A stretch of 64,000 nucleotides of DNA from Eublepharis macularius (taxonomy: Eukaryota > Chordata > Lepidosauria > Squamata > Eublepharidae): positions 90,162,501-90,226,500 of the forward strand of contig NC_072800.1 in NCBI RefSeq assembly GCF_028583425.1. The letters run 5' to 3'. The position numbers and the translations under genes were made by a program. Numbering within the stretch: the first letter of the stretch is position 1; every line of letters begins with the position of its first letter. This document shows, in pieces, positions 23,401 through 29,459 of the stretch. The notes under the pieces are model-generated. The model ran no database searches. It saw only the letters and a program-made list of their open reading frames with translations, and was not told the DNA's origin.

Positions 23401-26400
23401 CCGTGTGGAAATGGCCACTGTTTGTCTTTGGGATGCTGCAGATAACAGATCATTTTCTGTTCCGGGCAGCAGTGCCACCTGGTGTGAGACTTCAGGATTA
23501 TCCATCAATATTGTTAAACAAGCTCTCTTCTGTAACTTAATCTTAATTCTCCTCTTCCTCGTTTCCTTCCTTGGTCTTCCTTCTCTCTCTCAGCAGGTTT
23601 CAGGGGAGAAGATGCCAGTGAAACTTCATGTGCTCCAAGGTCTGTGGCTCAGCAACAAAGCACCCATGCTGCACGCAGGAGATGAGACTCCGGCATCTCC
23701 AACGATAAATGAGGCCAGGTAACAAACAGTAGGAAAGTCAATTCTCTGCCTGGGTCCCTTGAGACCTTTTCACAGCCAGAAGGTCTGACCTGATATAAGG
23801 CAGCTTTATATATTTGTGATTAAAATCAGGGGAGCACAGGCCTATGAATTCACCAGGGTGAACTCACCAGTGCAAAAAACCTAAAAATCTAACTACCAGT
23901 CGCTTAAAATGTAATTGTATTAGATATTTCAAAATACAATTTCATTTTATACAATTTAAAACTGTAGGCCCAATGGTTGTTGTGGATTTTCCGGGCTGTA
24001 TGGCCGCGGTCTTGGCATTGTAGTTCCTGACGTTTCGCCAGCAGCTGTGGCTGGCATCTTCAGAGATGTAGCACCGAAAGACAGAGATCTCTCAGGGTCT
24101 CTCAGTGATTATGATTAAAATCAGGGGAGCACAGGCCTATGAATTCACCAGGGTGAACCCACCAGTGCAAAAAACCTAAAAATCTAAATACCAGTCGCTT
24201 ATGATTTTAATCATCTCTCAGTGTCAACACTGTAGGCCCAATGCTTTTATATTGAATGGATTGGATCCATCAGTCCATTTCCATGGAAGAAATTATTTCC
24301 AGCCCTGGAGCATGACTTTCTTGCCCCTCCTGCTGCCATCGGGGGGGGGGGCATTTTTAACGGCAGAGGGAGCGGGGAGGAGAGAAAGTTACACTCTGTG
24401 AGTGGAAATACTTTCTTCTGCAGGGATGCTTTCAAGGACCCAAGCCATTGGCTAGAATACTGGAAGACGAGAGAAGTTTTACATCTTTCCGAGCGGATAG
24501 GCAGAATCTTGCATGCTTTTCCTTGAATCTCCATAGATAAGAGGACTGCAGTCCTGCTTCTTCAGTGAACGTTGAAAATTCAGGGAAAGGGTATGAGATC
24601 TCAGAGTTCTACCCCAGTGCTATGACTCTAGCTGGCCACGGAATGGACGTGGAGAATACTGCTGGTTTAGGGTGAAAAAGGGAGAAGGGACATGAGGCAG
24701 TGAAGAAGCGGGACGAGTGCAGAGTTGCTCATGAGGGAAAGGAGAAGAAGGGAAGACTTTTTGAGGGAAATCTGTTTTCAGTGGCTTGTATCTTATCGAT
24801 CTGCTCAGCCAGTTTCAAAGCCTAAAGAACCTCCTTCAGTCAGAAGGAACCACGACTGAGTGGTAGAGCATCTGCTTGGCATGTGGAACGTCCCGGGTTC
24901 AGTCGTGGGCATCTCCAGATAAAATGATCAGGCTGTACCCAGGGCTTTTTTTCAGCAGGAACGTGGTGGAACAGAGTTCTGGCACCTCTTGAAAATACTC
25001 GGAAATAGTGCTTGAAAATAATATTATTTCAAAGAATCCCGTGTGTTTCTTCCTCATTTCCCTCTTGAGAGTTCCGCCACCTCTTTTCCCAGACACCCCC
25101 CCCCCCCTGTAGTTGATATAGATGTTCTCTGCCAGAGACCCTGGAGAGCCGCTGCCAGTCTAAGTAGACAATACTAATTTTGGTGGGCCAAAGGTCTGAT
25201 TCAGTATAAGGCAGTGACGTGTGTTCAAGAAGTTCCTTTAGGAGTGGCCATTGGCTTTAAATAAATCTGACCATAGTCAGCGTAGGCATAGAAAGGGTTA
25301 GAAAGAGATGAGGTATGGGGAATGGCTCTCCTTCAGCAATGCGGGACGGACAAGCCAAGCCAAGGAAAAGGAAAATTATCTTGGGACTGTCATGCACTCT
25401 CAGTCTAACCCATAGGTGACAGCGTTGCTGGGGAGATAAAATGAGGAATGATACGTCCTTGGAGGAAAGGTAGCAGAAGAGTGTACTAAATAGGTGAGAT
25501 AGACAGGCTTGTAGGTCATAATCCGCACTGAGCCTGTTGATGCGGGGAGGGCAGAATATAAATTGAATTAAATAAATAAATGGAAACAACATCATTATTA
25601 TTTCTGGGCTGTCCATACGCAGTGCTCATTCCAGATTCTTTACTGTGAAGTTGCACCAGGGGTGGGGTCGACGCCGGGAGGTGCACACTTTAAAAGCGGG
25701 ATGCCCAGCCGGTGAAGGGGTGGGCGGCGGCAGAAGGAACGAGGAGAGCAGCATGCAAGATGCGAGAGCGAGAGGCACAGCGGTGGCGGCATAGCGCAGG
25801 GAGAGCCCAGAGGAGGCAGCTGGCAGAGGCGTGCTTGGAAGAAGGTGCCAAAGCCCCAGACCTGGAGCAAGGACCAGGACGGATGCGAGTGACCTGGAGA
25901 GCTGAGAGCAGCAAGCGAGGCAGGAGGCACAGCTGGTCAAGACCAGACGGCAACAGCCCACCAAGGAAGCGCCTATCAGCCTGAAGACCCAGCTCCCTAG
26001 CACCCACCTCGCCAGGTTGTCAGCTCCAGAGGGCCACCTCTGTGGCTCCGCAAGACAAGAGATTACAGGTGAAAGTGGCACAGGGAAGTAAGGTCAGGTA
26101 GCATTAGCACAAGAGGGCCGATGATGAGATAAGGGAGTGGCTGCCTGAAGTAAGAGCACTGCCTCTCTTCTCTGGCCTTGGGGAACATCACAGAAGCCTT
26201 TTCAAAAAGGAAGCCAAAGTGGCTTCTGAAAGGCCAAGATGTTCTAATGGGCTTGGGCTTCTTGTGGACAAAGAACTGACTTGCCTTGCTCTGAGCAACT
26301 CCACGGCTTTCTTAGTGCCCAACAGCTGCATAGAGAGCCAGTTTTGTGTAGCGGTTAAGAGCGGCAGGACTCTAATCTGGAGAGCCGGGTTTGATTCCCC

Positions 26401-29400
26401 ACTCCTCCACTTGGAGCCAGCTGGGTGACCTTGGGTCAGTCACAGCTCTCTCAGAGCTCTCTCAGCACCACTCACCTCACAGGGTGATTGTTGTCGTGGG
26501 GATAATAATAAACCGCTCTGAGTGGGTGTTGTCTTGAAGGGCAGTATATAAATTGACTGTTGTTGTTGTTGTTATTATTATATCAGCTTCTCCTACAACT
26601 AGGATAGCCCAGGTGAGCCCGATCTTATCAGATCTCAAAAGCTAAGCAAGGTTGGCCTTGGTTAGTAATTGGATGGGAGACCTCCAGTGAAGACCAAGGT
26701 TGCGGAGGCAGGCAATGGCAAACCTGTTAGTCTCTTGCCATGAAAACCCCACCAGGGGTCACCATAAGTCAGCTATGACTTCAGGGCACTCTCCGCCACC
26801 CCCTACAACCTACCTCTCACCATCACAAAATGCTGCCACCGAAATAAAATGACAAAACTGAAACCTGCTTATATCACACTGATTGCTTTGCACCATTTGC
26901 TCTGGGTTTACTCAGTGGAGAATGTAAGCCCTTGGTGACGTACATCAAGCCTTAACTGGAGTTATCTTTCACTTCTAAATAAACATCTGCTTGCTATGGC
27001 TGGTGTATGGACCTCATGACTGCTGTATGCCATGGAAGTTGTATCAACCCACCAAGAGGTCAAGAAGAAGACCTAGCAAGTTTACCCATCAAGGCCAGCC
27101 TTTCTTCCTCTATTTTCTTCTGCAGCTGTTTGATTTCGAAGTCTCGCTCCTTCAACAGTTTGTACAGCCGGCCGTTTTCATCTAAGGTCTCTCGAAGCTG
27201 CTGCTGCAACTGTTCATTTTCATCCTCGAGCAATCTGGGAAACAAGAGAAGAAATGATTACCCAGCGTGTACGGCTGTTGCCGGTTTGGCTTCAGAAGGA
27301 ACGGTAGCTCACATGCACCACAAGTAATTTGGAACTCTGGCCTCGACCAGGGTCAGGGCCTTTTCTGCCCTGGCCCCGGCCTGGTGGAACGCTCTCCCGC
27401 TGGAGACTCGGGCCCTGCGGGACCTGTTACAGTTCCACAGGGCCTGTAAAACGGAGATGTTCTGCTGGGCCTTTGGCTGAGGACCAGCAGGTGTCCTTTC
27501 ACCCTTCCACCTAAGACCACCACCTTTTCTGTGACTGCCCTTGGCCATGTGTACGCTCACATGCTATGGCTCATATGCAGCTGTCGATTGTTTATTTAAG
27601 TGGCCTATACACAGACGGCGCCGAAACTGTTTTAATGATTGTTCTTCTTATTTTACTTCTGTACAATGATTGTACTTCTGATTTTATTGTTTTTATAATT
27701 AACTTATTGTACTGTATGCATGCTGTGAGCCACCCTGAGCCCATTCGTGGGGAGGGCGGGGTATACATTAATTAATTATATAAATAAACAAACTTATTGC
27801 TGCAGGATGTTGTGATGGCCGACGACATGACAAAGGGACAAGTGTGAACATTTTAAAGTGGAGATGGTGAAGCGAGAAGGACAGAGCCAGCATTCTGACA
27901 AGACTAAATACAGATTATTTCCCTGGTTGAATCCCTGCTTTCACCTTCCTCAGGCTACTTCCTTTGACTCCGAGAATGCTCAAGTGTAGAGAGACGCAAT
28001 GCTAGCTAGGAAGAGCAGTTTAAACAGATAGAGCCAAAGGCTCTGTCAAGTTCACCTCTCTACAGAGCAGGCAAAGATGGCTCCTCAGAGGTTTTTTTAA
28101 TTTCCTCTTCCCCCAACAGAGTCTTTGGAGAGGTGAAGAGGAAATTAACAAACCCTCTGAGGAGTGATCTTTGCCGGCTCTGTAGAGAGGTTAAACTACT
28201 CTTTCCGGGTAGCATTGCATCTCCCTACACTTACTTGAGCGTTCTCGCGTAAGATGTCTCGTGTACAGAGACTCTCAAATGTGCAAGTTTGTAGGCTGCC
28301 GGGGAGCACCTGGTGGCCACTGTGCAAAGCTGGAAGCTGGACTACATGGACCAACGGTCTGCTTCAATACAGCTGAGCTTATAAACTTAGGAATATTATG
28401 GGACCAGCACTAATTGGTTGTTCAATTACTTTTGGAAGACCCTGTAGTAGCTTAGTGGTGTTTCCCAAGGAAGAGACGCTGACTCAACCCTTATGGGTAG
28501 AAAGAGTTGAACAGGGAGCTTTGTTCAGTGGCAGCATCCTCTACGCTCTCTTAGTCCATGCGAGGGTCGATATTTGCATAACTTTCTTTCAAGCTGTCAA
28601 TCGGGGGCATACTAATACTATTAAATGCTCGGATTTGGCTCCAGGCAGTCATTTCAACTTCAGACAAGGCCACGACAACTTACAGTGTAATCTGAAAGAG
28701 ATTTATAACCTTCAAAGCCCTTGACTTAGAAGAGTGCAACTCTGTGAGGGTTACCAATTTCAAGGTAGGGCCTGGAGTTCTCCCAGAATTAGTCATGATC
28801 TCCAGACTACAGATATCACTTCTCCTGTAGAAAACGGCAATTTCAGAGAACGGACTCTAAACTCTGTTTAGGATTGCCCAGCAAGTTTGCACGTGCAAAG
28901 CCTAGTAAAACACCTTTCATGCTTAACTATCGAAGCCAGTAAGTTTTATAGGCTCCCACCATAAACGTCTGCCCTTTTGACATGGATTAAAGTGGTCAAA
29001 TATTATGAACATCTTAAATCCAGAGCGATGTGGTGTCGATTATCTGTTTCTAATTGCTCCTCATGCCACGCAGGCGCTAGCACAGGGACGGCAGCAGCGT
29101 TGAGGTCCTGCAACTCAACGGTACGTCAATGCAGTCAAAGCACCAGATCTGCAATGTGGACTTGAAAATCGTATACAGAGACTTCCTATCCTGCCTTTGT
29201 TTTCCAGATCAAAAAAGTTGAGGGACCTTTTACCTTTTGCTGAAGTCTTCCTCTGCCACCAGCGTGGATAAAGCGAGATCATCTCGGACTCCAAAGATCT
29301 CGTTTGGGCCATCCTTATCGCATTGGGTGAGACTCTGCTGCTTTTCTTTCTTTTTCTCCATCAAATTTTGCATCCTTTTCTGCTGCTGCTCCTGAAGCGT

Positions 29401-29448
29401 CTTAAACTGCATTTTTAGATTTTCGTTCACTTGTTCGTCCGACTCCAT
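2337..29448 (-). CDS. CCDC13: CCDC13, coiled-coil domain-containing protein 13 (partial, C-terminal exons off the left edge)
   Basis: Split gene with 12 coding exons: 29448-29234, 27234-27086, 21573-21431, 19650-19570, 15438-15328, 12996-12892, 11964-11803, 11555-11379, 9865-9671, 7169-6979, 3556-3428 and 2491-2337. Joined, they give 1813 bp, or 604 codons plus one base, with one open frame and matching splice phases. The product is almost all charged heptad coiled coil. It matches vertebrate CCDC13 in recognisable blocks: [18 protein letters not shown] in exon 3, [14 protein letters not shown] in exon 7, RIRSLEKEK in exon 8, [10 protein letters not shown] in exon 9 and [10 protein letters not shown] in exon 12. 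Human CCDC13 is about 715 aa, so roughly the last 100 residues are missing to the left. Known role: a centriolar satellite protein needed for ciliogenesis. Identity is certain from the conserved blocks; the exon 6 acceptor and exon 11 are less conserved. Confidence 0.93.
2563..2672 (+). mobile_element. Penelope-like fragment with truncated hammerhead motif, 12 bp TSD
   Basis: The insert is flanked by a perfect 12 bp direct repeat, CTTCTCTAACAA (2551-2562 and 2673-2684). It starts inside the hammerhead motif, retaining stem II (GAGAGC/GCTCTC) and GAAAGCTT. It carries the downstream 'taggtgctactggactcc' body shared with 8709-8922. Confidence 0.7.
2860..3390 (-). mobile_element. LINE 3' end (L2/CR1-like), C-terminal ORF remnant
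   Basis: Read on the minus strand it encodes [29 protein letters not shown] sequence, typical of the ORF2 C-terminus of L2/CR1-clade LINEs, then breaks frame. It ends in a 3' tail with an 'aataatAATAATAATG' microsatellite. It lies in the CCDC13 intron between coding exons 11 and 12. Confidence 0.6.
3428..3556 (-). CDS. CCDC13: CCDC13 coding exon 11
   Basis: 42 codons with split codons at both ends (residues 510-553). The acceptor is CATTTTAG|G and the donor is AAAAG|GTGAGAG. It encodes [20 protein letters not shown] and then [20 protein letters not shown], homologous to the KALWQAAEVERDRL block of mammals. LINE debris immediately to the left (2860-3390) sits within about 40 bp of the donor. 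Confidence 0.93.
3600..3700 (-). mobile_element. Penelope-like fragment with hammerhead-like motif
   Basis: On the minus strand CTGAAGA (3683-3677), a 5 bp stem II and GAAAGCTC (3658-3651) occur in hammerhead order, followed by the 'tttgttagtctta' body. No clear TSD was found. Confidence 0.55.
4425..5320 (-). pseudogene. CR1 LINE reverse-transcriptase C-terminus, broken
   Basis: A minus-strand frame at 5294-4809 encodes [39 protein letters not shown] and [14 protein letters not shown], diagnostic of the CR1 RT C-terminus. It continues in another frame (4790-4551) with [20 protein letters not shown] and [19 protein letters not shown] frameshift and stop separate them. The 3' UTR reads 'gttggaaggggcc' near 4430. 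It is an inactive 5'-truncated copy. Confidence 0.85.
5748..6225. repeat. Large imperfect inverted repeat interrupted by a Penelope fragment
   Basis: Sequence at 5748-5800 recurs inverted at 6173-6223, and 5905-5996 recurs inverted at 6008-6095. The centre is near 6002. The left arm is split by the insert at 5805-5903. Probably a foldback element; no protein is encoded. Confidence 0.65.
5805..5903 (-). mobile_element. Penelope-like fragment with hammerhead-like motif, 11 bp TSD
   Basis: The 99 bp insert is flanked by TCTCCAAGACT on both sides (5794-5804 and 5904-5914). The minus strand carries CGAAGA, stem II GCCAGC/GCTGGC and GAAACGTC. Its end 'ttcgacaataca' is the same terminus as in the copy at 38502-38777. 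Confidence 0.75.
6300..6610 (-). mobile_element. AT-rich repeat ending in another hammerhead-like motif
   Basis: The minus strand at 6538-6507 reads CTGAGGA, then GGCC-loop-GGCC, then GAAACGCGTC: hammerhead order with a different stem II. AT-rich flanks (6300-6480) look like degenerate element body. Confidence 0.5.
6979..7169 (-). CDS. CCDC13: CCDC13 coding exon 10 (divergent)
   Basis: 63 codons plus two bases (residues 447-510). The acceptor is GTCTCCCAG|GTC and the donor is GCACA|GTAAGAG. The incoming phase (0) and outgoing phase (2) match the neighbouring exons exactly. The sequence is a low-complexity Ser/Glu-rich linker, including [19 protein letters not shown]. It sits where mammalian CCDC13 has a longer Ser-rich unstructured linker. 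I see no residue-level homology, so the call rests on splice sites, phase and position. Confidence 0.68.
7195..7335 (+). mobile_element. tRNA-derived SINE 3' part, truncated
   Basis: Carries 'tctcagcctaacctacctcacaagg' followed by 'gtgaggaaac', the conserved body of the tRNA-derived SINE that recurs inverted at 20815, 45470, 45838 and 51893. The head is absent. Confidence 0.5.
7355..7974. mobile_element. Composite of two GAGCC-family MITEs, outer TSD TCA
   Basis: A first palindromic unit (7355-7556), a 67 bp spacer bordered by TAT on both sides, and a second unit (7624-7974). The second unit is interrupted at 7738-7870 by another foldback, whose arms read 'aattgaagtttacag' inverted. The outermost flanks are both TCA (7352-7354 and 7975-7977), while inner flanks are TAT. 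The outer ends therefore behave as one transposed unit. Confidence 0.7.
8360..8576 (+). mobile_element. 5S rRNA-derived SINE
   Basis: GATCTCAGCAGATTTCAGAAG followed by 'ttagtaattggatgggagacc' matches the internal promoter half of 5S rRNA (GATCTCGTCTGATCTCGGAAG, TTGGATGGGAGACC). A body of 'ggcaatggcaaaccacctctg' and a 'ctatgacttcagggca' tail follow. Other copies: 9384, 13706, 17895, 26598, 30598. Confidence 0.75.
8709..8922. mobile_element. Inverted pair of Penelope fragments, two hammerhead-like motifs, 12 bp TSD
   Basis: A head-to-head duplicate joined at GATGCGCATC (about 8796). The left half is on the minus strand (CTGATGA ... TTCTC GAAAGCTT). The right half is on the plus strand (CTGACGA ... 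TTCTC AAAAGCTT). It is flanked by the perfect direct repeat TACAATTTTCAA (8697-8708 and 8923-8934). Confidence 0.8.
9384..9600 (-). mobile_element. 5S rRNA-derived SINE
   Basis: Minus-strand copy of the 5S-headed SINE. GATCTCAGAAGCTAAGCAGG is followed by the 5S-like 'ggatgggagacc' segment, then the 'ggcaacggcaaaccacctctg' body. It lies in the CCDC13 intron next to coding exon 9. Confidence 0.75.
9671..9865 (-). CDS. CCDC13: CCDC13 coding exon 9
   Basis: 65 codons (residues 382-446), phase 0 on both sides. The acceptor is CTTCCCCAG|AGC and the donor is TTGCAG|GTGAAG. It begins [18 protein letters not shown] and ends [18 protein letters not shown], homologous to the MVAEREAKVRQLEMEIGQ block of mammals. 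Confidence 0.93.
10170..10361. mobile_element. GGCC-family palindromic MITE, TSD AAG
   Basis: The terminal inverted repeat GGCCGTTTTCACACTACTAA is matched by TTAGTAGTGTGAAAACGGCC. AAG flanks both ends (10167-10169 and 10362-10364). The interior is CpG-rich and palindromic around 'cgcaaaactctcgcgagaag'. Confidence 0.8.
10493..10694. mobile_element. GAGCC-family palindromic MITE, TSD TGA
   Basis: Ends CAGCCAAGCTACAAGTGAC and GTCACTTGTAGCTTGGCTC, with TGA on both sides (10490-10492 and 10695-10697). Arms fold around about 10600. Nearly identical to the unit at 7355-7556. Confidence 0.85.
10920..11290 (-). mobile_element. LINE 3' end (L2/CR1-like)
   Basis: Minus-strand 'ggtggaacgctctgtctgct' and 'gcctgcaagacagagttgtt' sequences, and a tail reading 'gagggcagaatagaaatttg', are shared with 2860-3390 and 27330-27790. 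No intact frame. It lies beside CCDC13 coding exon 8. Confidence 0.55.
11379..11555 (-). CDS. CCDC13: CCDC13 coding exon 8
   Basis: 59 codons (residues 323-381), phase 0 on both sides. The acceptor is AAGTGCAG|AAG and the donor is CTGATG|GTATGA. It is a coiled coil with [20 protein letters not shown] and the conserved ending [10 protein letters not shown]. The TTAAG four codons earlier would shift the frame, so the TGCAG acceptor is preferred. Confidence 0.94.
11803..11964 (-). CDS. CCDC13: CCDC13 coding exon 7
   Basis: 54 codons (residues 269-322), phase 0 on both sides. The acceptor is GGCTCTAG|GTC and the donor is [26 protein letters not shown] opens a coiled coil, a Ser/Asp-rich linker follows, and the exon ends in [14 protein letters not shown], which matches mammalian CCDC13. 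A short palindromic MITE (11995-12112) lies 31 bp upstream of the acceptor. Confidence 0.94.
11995..12112. mobile_element. Short GRGCC-family MITE, TSD TAG
   Basis: GGACCAAGCTACACATGACG and CGTCATGTGTAGCTTGGCCC are inverted termini. TAG flanks both sides (11992-11994 and 12113-12115). Only 118 bp. Confidence 0.8.
12892..12996 (-). CDS. CCDC13: CCDC13 coding exon 6
   Basis: 35 codons (residues 234-268), phase 0 on both sides. The acceptor is CCCTTTCAG|CTT and the donor is GGCAAA|GTAAGA. It encodes [16 protein letters not shown] followed by the family signature [17 protein letters not shown] long plus-strand frame across this exon is antisense and has no support. Confidence 0.94.
13355..13565. 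mobile_element. Inverted pair of Penelope fragments with hammerhead-like motif
   Basis: A left truncated half on the minus strand and a right half on the plus strand with CTGAAGA, stem II GTGAG/CTCAT and GAAAGCTC (13431-13461). Flanks ATACAGTTCAG and ATACAGCTGAG look like an 11 bp TSD with two changes. Confidence 0.65.
13706..13918 (-). mobile_element. 5S rRNA-derived SINE
   Basis: Minus-strand copy with TGATCTCATCAGATCTCAGA, GCTAAGCAGGGTCGGCCTTG and the ATGGGAGACC core of 5S rRNA, then the shared body and tail. Confidence 0.75.
14890..15140 (-). mobile_element. Sauria-type tRNA-derived SINE
   Basis: The minus strand carries 'ctggagagccaggtttgatcc' (B-box region), the 'agccagctgggtgaccttgg' body and a 3' end 'gggcggtatgtaaatcgaat' followed by a TTATTATT tail. 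Same family as 20027 and 26330. Confidence 0.75.
15328..15438 (-). CDS. CCDC13: CCDC13 coding exon 5 (5' boundary uncertain)
   Basis: 37 codons (residues 197-233) beginning [19 protein letters not shown] and ending ELKVAQK, clearly homologous to mammalian CCDC13. The donor AAG|GTATGG is clear. The only phase-0 acceptor next to the homology is CCCGAG|AGC, a weak GAG acceptor after a good pyrimidine tract. The nearby CAG at 15432 would break frame. The true start could lie a few codons upstream. Confidence 0.85.
15884..16143. mobile_element. hAT-type foldback MITE (CAGGGCTTTTTTTC family), 8 bp TSD
   Basis: Termini CAGGGCTTTTTTTCTG and CTGAAAAAAAGCCCTG. Flanks GATACGAT (15876-15883) and GATATGAT (16144-16151) are an 8 bp TSD with one change. 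Arms contain 'cctgatcttcagacagagg' inverted. Confidence 0.85.
16752..17680. mobile_element. GRGCC-family MITE (TSD TGT) split by a nested hAT element
   Basis: Left end GGGCTAAGCTACAAGTGAC and right end GTCACTTGTAGCTTGGCCC, flanked by TGT (16749-16751 and 17681-17683). The host MITE is interrupted at 16843-17565. Confidence 0.85.
16843..17565. mobile_element. Nested hAT-type non-autonomous element, 8 bp TSD
   Basis: Termini TAGACATGGGCACGAACAG and CTGTTCGTGCCCATCTCTA. Flanks CTTGCGCT (16835-16842) and CTTGTGCT (17566-17573) form an 8 bp TSD made of host-MITE sequence. The subterminal part is rich in GTTCGTG/CACGAAC repeats. No transposase frame. Confidence 0.85.
17895..18085 (-). mobile_element. 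5S rRNA-derived SINE
   Basis: Minus-strand copy with GATTAGATCTCGGGAGCTAA and 'gatgggagacc', the 5S-like head, then the 'gtaatagcaaaccacctctg' body. Confidence 0.7.
18285..18590 (-). mobile_element. tRNA-derived SINE, degenerate
   Basis: Contains 'ggccctgtgaggcgggttggg' and 'gagtgactggcccaaagtca', inverted body of the SINE seen at 20815-21055, followed by a decayed tRNA-like head. Its ends are blurred. Confidence 0.5.
18590..18780 (-). mobile_element. LINE 3' end
   Basis: On the minus strand 'ccgccttgagtctcagtgag' and 'aaggcggactataaatgaca' are the 3' tail of the LINE seen in plus orientation at 22060-22560 and 47500-47880. Confidence 0.55.
18845..19078. mobile_element. GAGC-family palindromic MITE, TSD TGA
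   Basis: Ends GAGCAGAACCACAAGTGAC and GTCACTTGTGTTTCTGCTC, flanked by TGA on both sides (18842-18844 and 19079-19081). The interior matches the 'catttcccatcaaaac' arms of the 7355 family. Confidence 0.8.
19570..19650 (-). CDS. CCDC13: CCDC13 coding exon 4
   Basis: 27 codons (residues 170-196), in frame at both ends. The acceptor is CCCCCCAG|TTG and the donor is CCCTTG|GTAAGA. The sequence [17 protein letters not shown] is a divergent linker whose length and position fit the ALTRLSAKG segment of mammals. Support comes mainly from splice sites, phase and position. Confidence 0.82.
19790..19939. mobile_element. Palindromic MITE, TSD AGT
   Basis: GGCTGATTCCGCACACGTTG and CAACGTGTGCAGAATCACTC are inverted termini. 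AGT flanks both ends (19787-19789 and 19940-19942). It lies 140 bp from CCDC13 coding exon 4. Confidence 0.8.
20027..20272 (+). mobile_element. Sauria-type tRNA-derived SINE
   Basis: A-box 'gtagtggttaagagc' and B-box GGTTTGATTCC are followed by 'cagctgggtgaccttggg', 'accgctctgagtgggtg' and a GTT-repeat tail. Confidence 0.85.
20815..21055 (-). mobile_element. tRNA-derived SINE (second family)
   Basis: The minus-strand head reads 'gttagagtgtcgggttaggg' with B-box GGTTCAAATCC. Then come 'agtcactgtctctcagccta', 'cagggttgttgtgaggatg' and a tail adjoining 'aggaggtataaatat'. Confidence 0.7.
21431..21573 (-). CDS. CCDC13: CCDC13 coding exon 3
   Basis: Residues 122-169. Begins [19 protein letters not shown] and continues as a coiled coil ending RIKELEKE. 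The acceptor is CGGCAG|GA and the donor is AGAA|GTGAGG, giving phase 0 at the 3' end. It corresponds to the mammalian segment with the GDVVATKIVEL-like motif. Confidence 0.93.
21869..21986. mobile_element. GGCC-family MITE inserted in a 5S-SINE, TSD CAG
   Basis: Termini GGCAGATTCCAGACGGCC and GGCCGTCTGGAATCGGCC. Flanked by CAG (21866-21868 and 21987-21989). Removing the element and one CAG restores 'ggatagcccaggagagcc', which is found uninterrupted in the SINE copy at 8372. Confidence 0.9.
22055..22565 (+). mobile_element. LINE 3' end
   Basis: Begins with coding remnant 'gtggaacggcctgcctgagg' (conceptually [12 protein letters not shown]) and ends 'gagtctcagtgagaaaggag' and 'ataaatatgtatgta'. 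The body is shared with 47500-47880. Confidence 0.6.
23195..23416. mobile_element. GGCC-family palindromic MITE, TSD ACT
   Basis: GGCCGTTTCCACACGGCTTA and TAAGCCGTGTGGAAATGGCC termini with ACT on both sides (23192-23194 and 23417-23419). The interior has repeated 'gaagacgctgtt' modules. Confidence 0.85.
23817..24243. repeat. Locally duplicated segment with Penelope insert and 15 bp flanking repeat
   Basis: A 90 bp stretch (23817-23905) recurs in direct orientation at 24111-24201. A minus-strand hammerhead-like Penelope fragment (23976-24070) lies between. ACTGTAGGCCCAATG occurs at 23961-23975 and again at 24229-24243, bracketing everything from 23976 to 24228. Confidence 0.7.
24848..25215 (+). 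mobile_element. tRNA-Ala-like SINE interrupted by a CAGGGC-family MITE
   Basis: Head with 'ctgagtggtagagcatctgc' and B-box-like GGTTCAGTC. The body resumes at about 25105 with 'gttctctgccagagaccctgg'. The insert (about 24940-25110) begins CAGGGCTTTTTTTCAGC; its right end is degraded into a C tract. Confidence 0.6.
25625..26075. other. GC-rich segment of unknown origin in a CCDC13 intron
   Basis: About 450 bp far richer in G+C than its flanks. It is open in several frames on both strands, but no frame resembles a known protein and splice signals do not link to either gene. It follows a LINE 3' tail ending near 25585. Possibly part of an unrecognised retroelement. Confidence 0.35.
26330..26580 (+). 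mobile_element. Sauria-type tRNA-derived SINE
   Basis: A-box 'gtagcggttaagagc', B-box GGTTTGATTCC, body 'agccagctgggtgaccttgg' and a tail of GTT repeats at 26558-26572. Confidence 0.85.
26598..26805 (+). mobile_element. 5S rRNA-derived SINE
   Basis: CCCGATCTTATCAGATCTCA, 'aagctaagcaagg' and 'ttggatgggagacc' are 5S-like. The shared body and the 'ctatgacttcagggcactct' end follow. Confidence 0.8.
27086..27234 (-). CDS. CCDC13: CCDC13 coding exon 2
   Basis: Residues 72-122 (phase 2 in, phase 1 out). This is the most conserved block of the family, with [18 protein letters not shown] near its centre. The acceptor is TTTCCCAG|A and the donor is ATGG|GTAAAC. The arginine codon is split exactly between this exon and the previous one. 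Confidence 0.95.
27330..27790 (+). mobile_element. LINE 3' end (L2/CR1-like)
   Basis: 'cctggtggaacgctctcccg' and 'gggcctgtaaaacggagatg' are coding remnants of the ORF2 C-terminus. The 3' tail reads 'gtggggagggcggggtatac' then AATTAATTATATAAATAAA. Confidence 0.6.
27970..28265. mobile_element. Foldback element
   Basis: 'gagaatgctcaagtgtagag' with 'gcaatgctagctaggaagag' at the left is matched by inverted 'gggtagcattgcatctccct' and 'cttgagcgttctc' at the right. A related single arm occurs at 6680-6790. TSD not resolved. Confidence 0.6.
28270..29230. other. CCDC13 first intron, mostly unremarkable
   Basis: Apart from a possible decayed SINE tail near 28290-28390, I see no repeat, exon or RNA gene here. 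Confidence 0.5.
29234..29448 (-). CDS. CCDC13: CCDC13 first coding exon
   Basis: Residues 1-71 plus two bases of codon 72. The ATG at 29448 opens [15 protein letters not shown], which parallels the start of mammalian CCDC13. A Lys/Gln-rich coiled coil follows. The donor is AAAAG|GTAAAA at 29233/29234. Just upstream on the minus strand a pyrimidine-rich stretch ends in AAAAG at about 29455, so the 5' leader is probably spliced and only about 6 nt of UTR belong to this exon. Confidence 0.92.
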
Positions 29449-29459
29449 TATTTACTTTT

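Noticed and set aside
25626-26081. 151-codon minus-strand frame and 90-codon plus-strand frame
   Set aside because: Products of a GC-rich patch with biased residues (Arg/Ala or Leu/Ser/Pro) and no recognisable domain.
26340-26415. Possible tRNA gene with A and B boxes
   Set aside because: It is the promoter head of a Sauria-type SINE with a GTT tail; other copies at 20027 and 14890.
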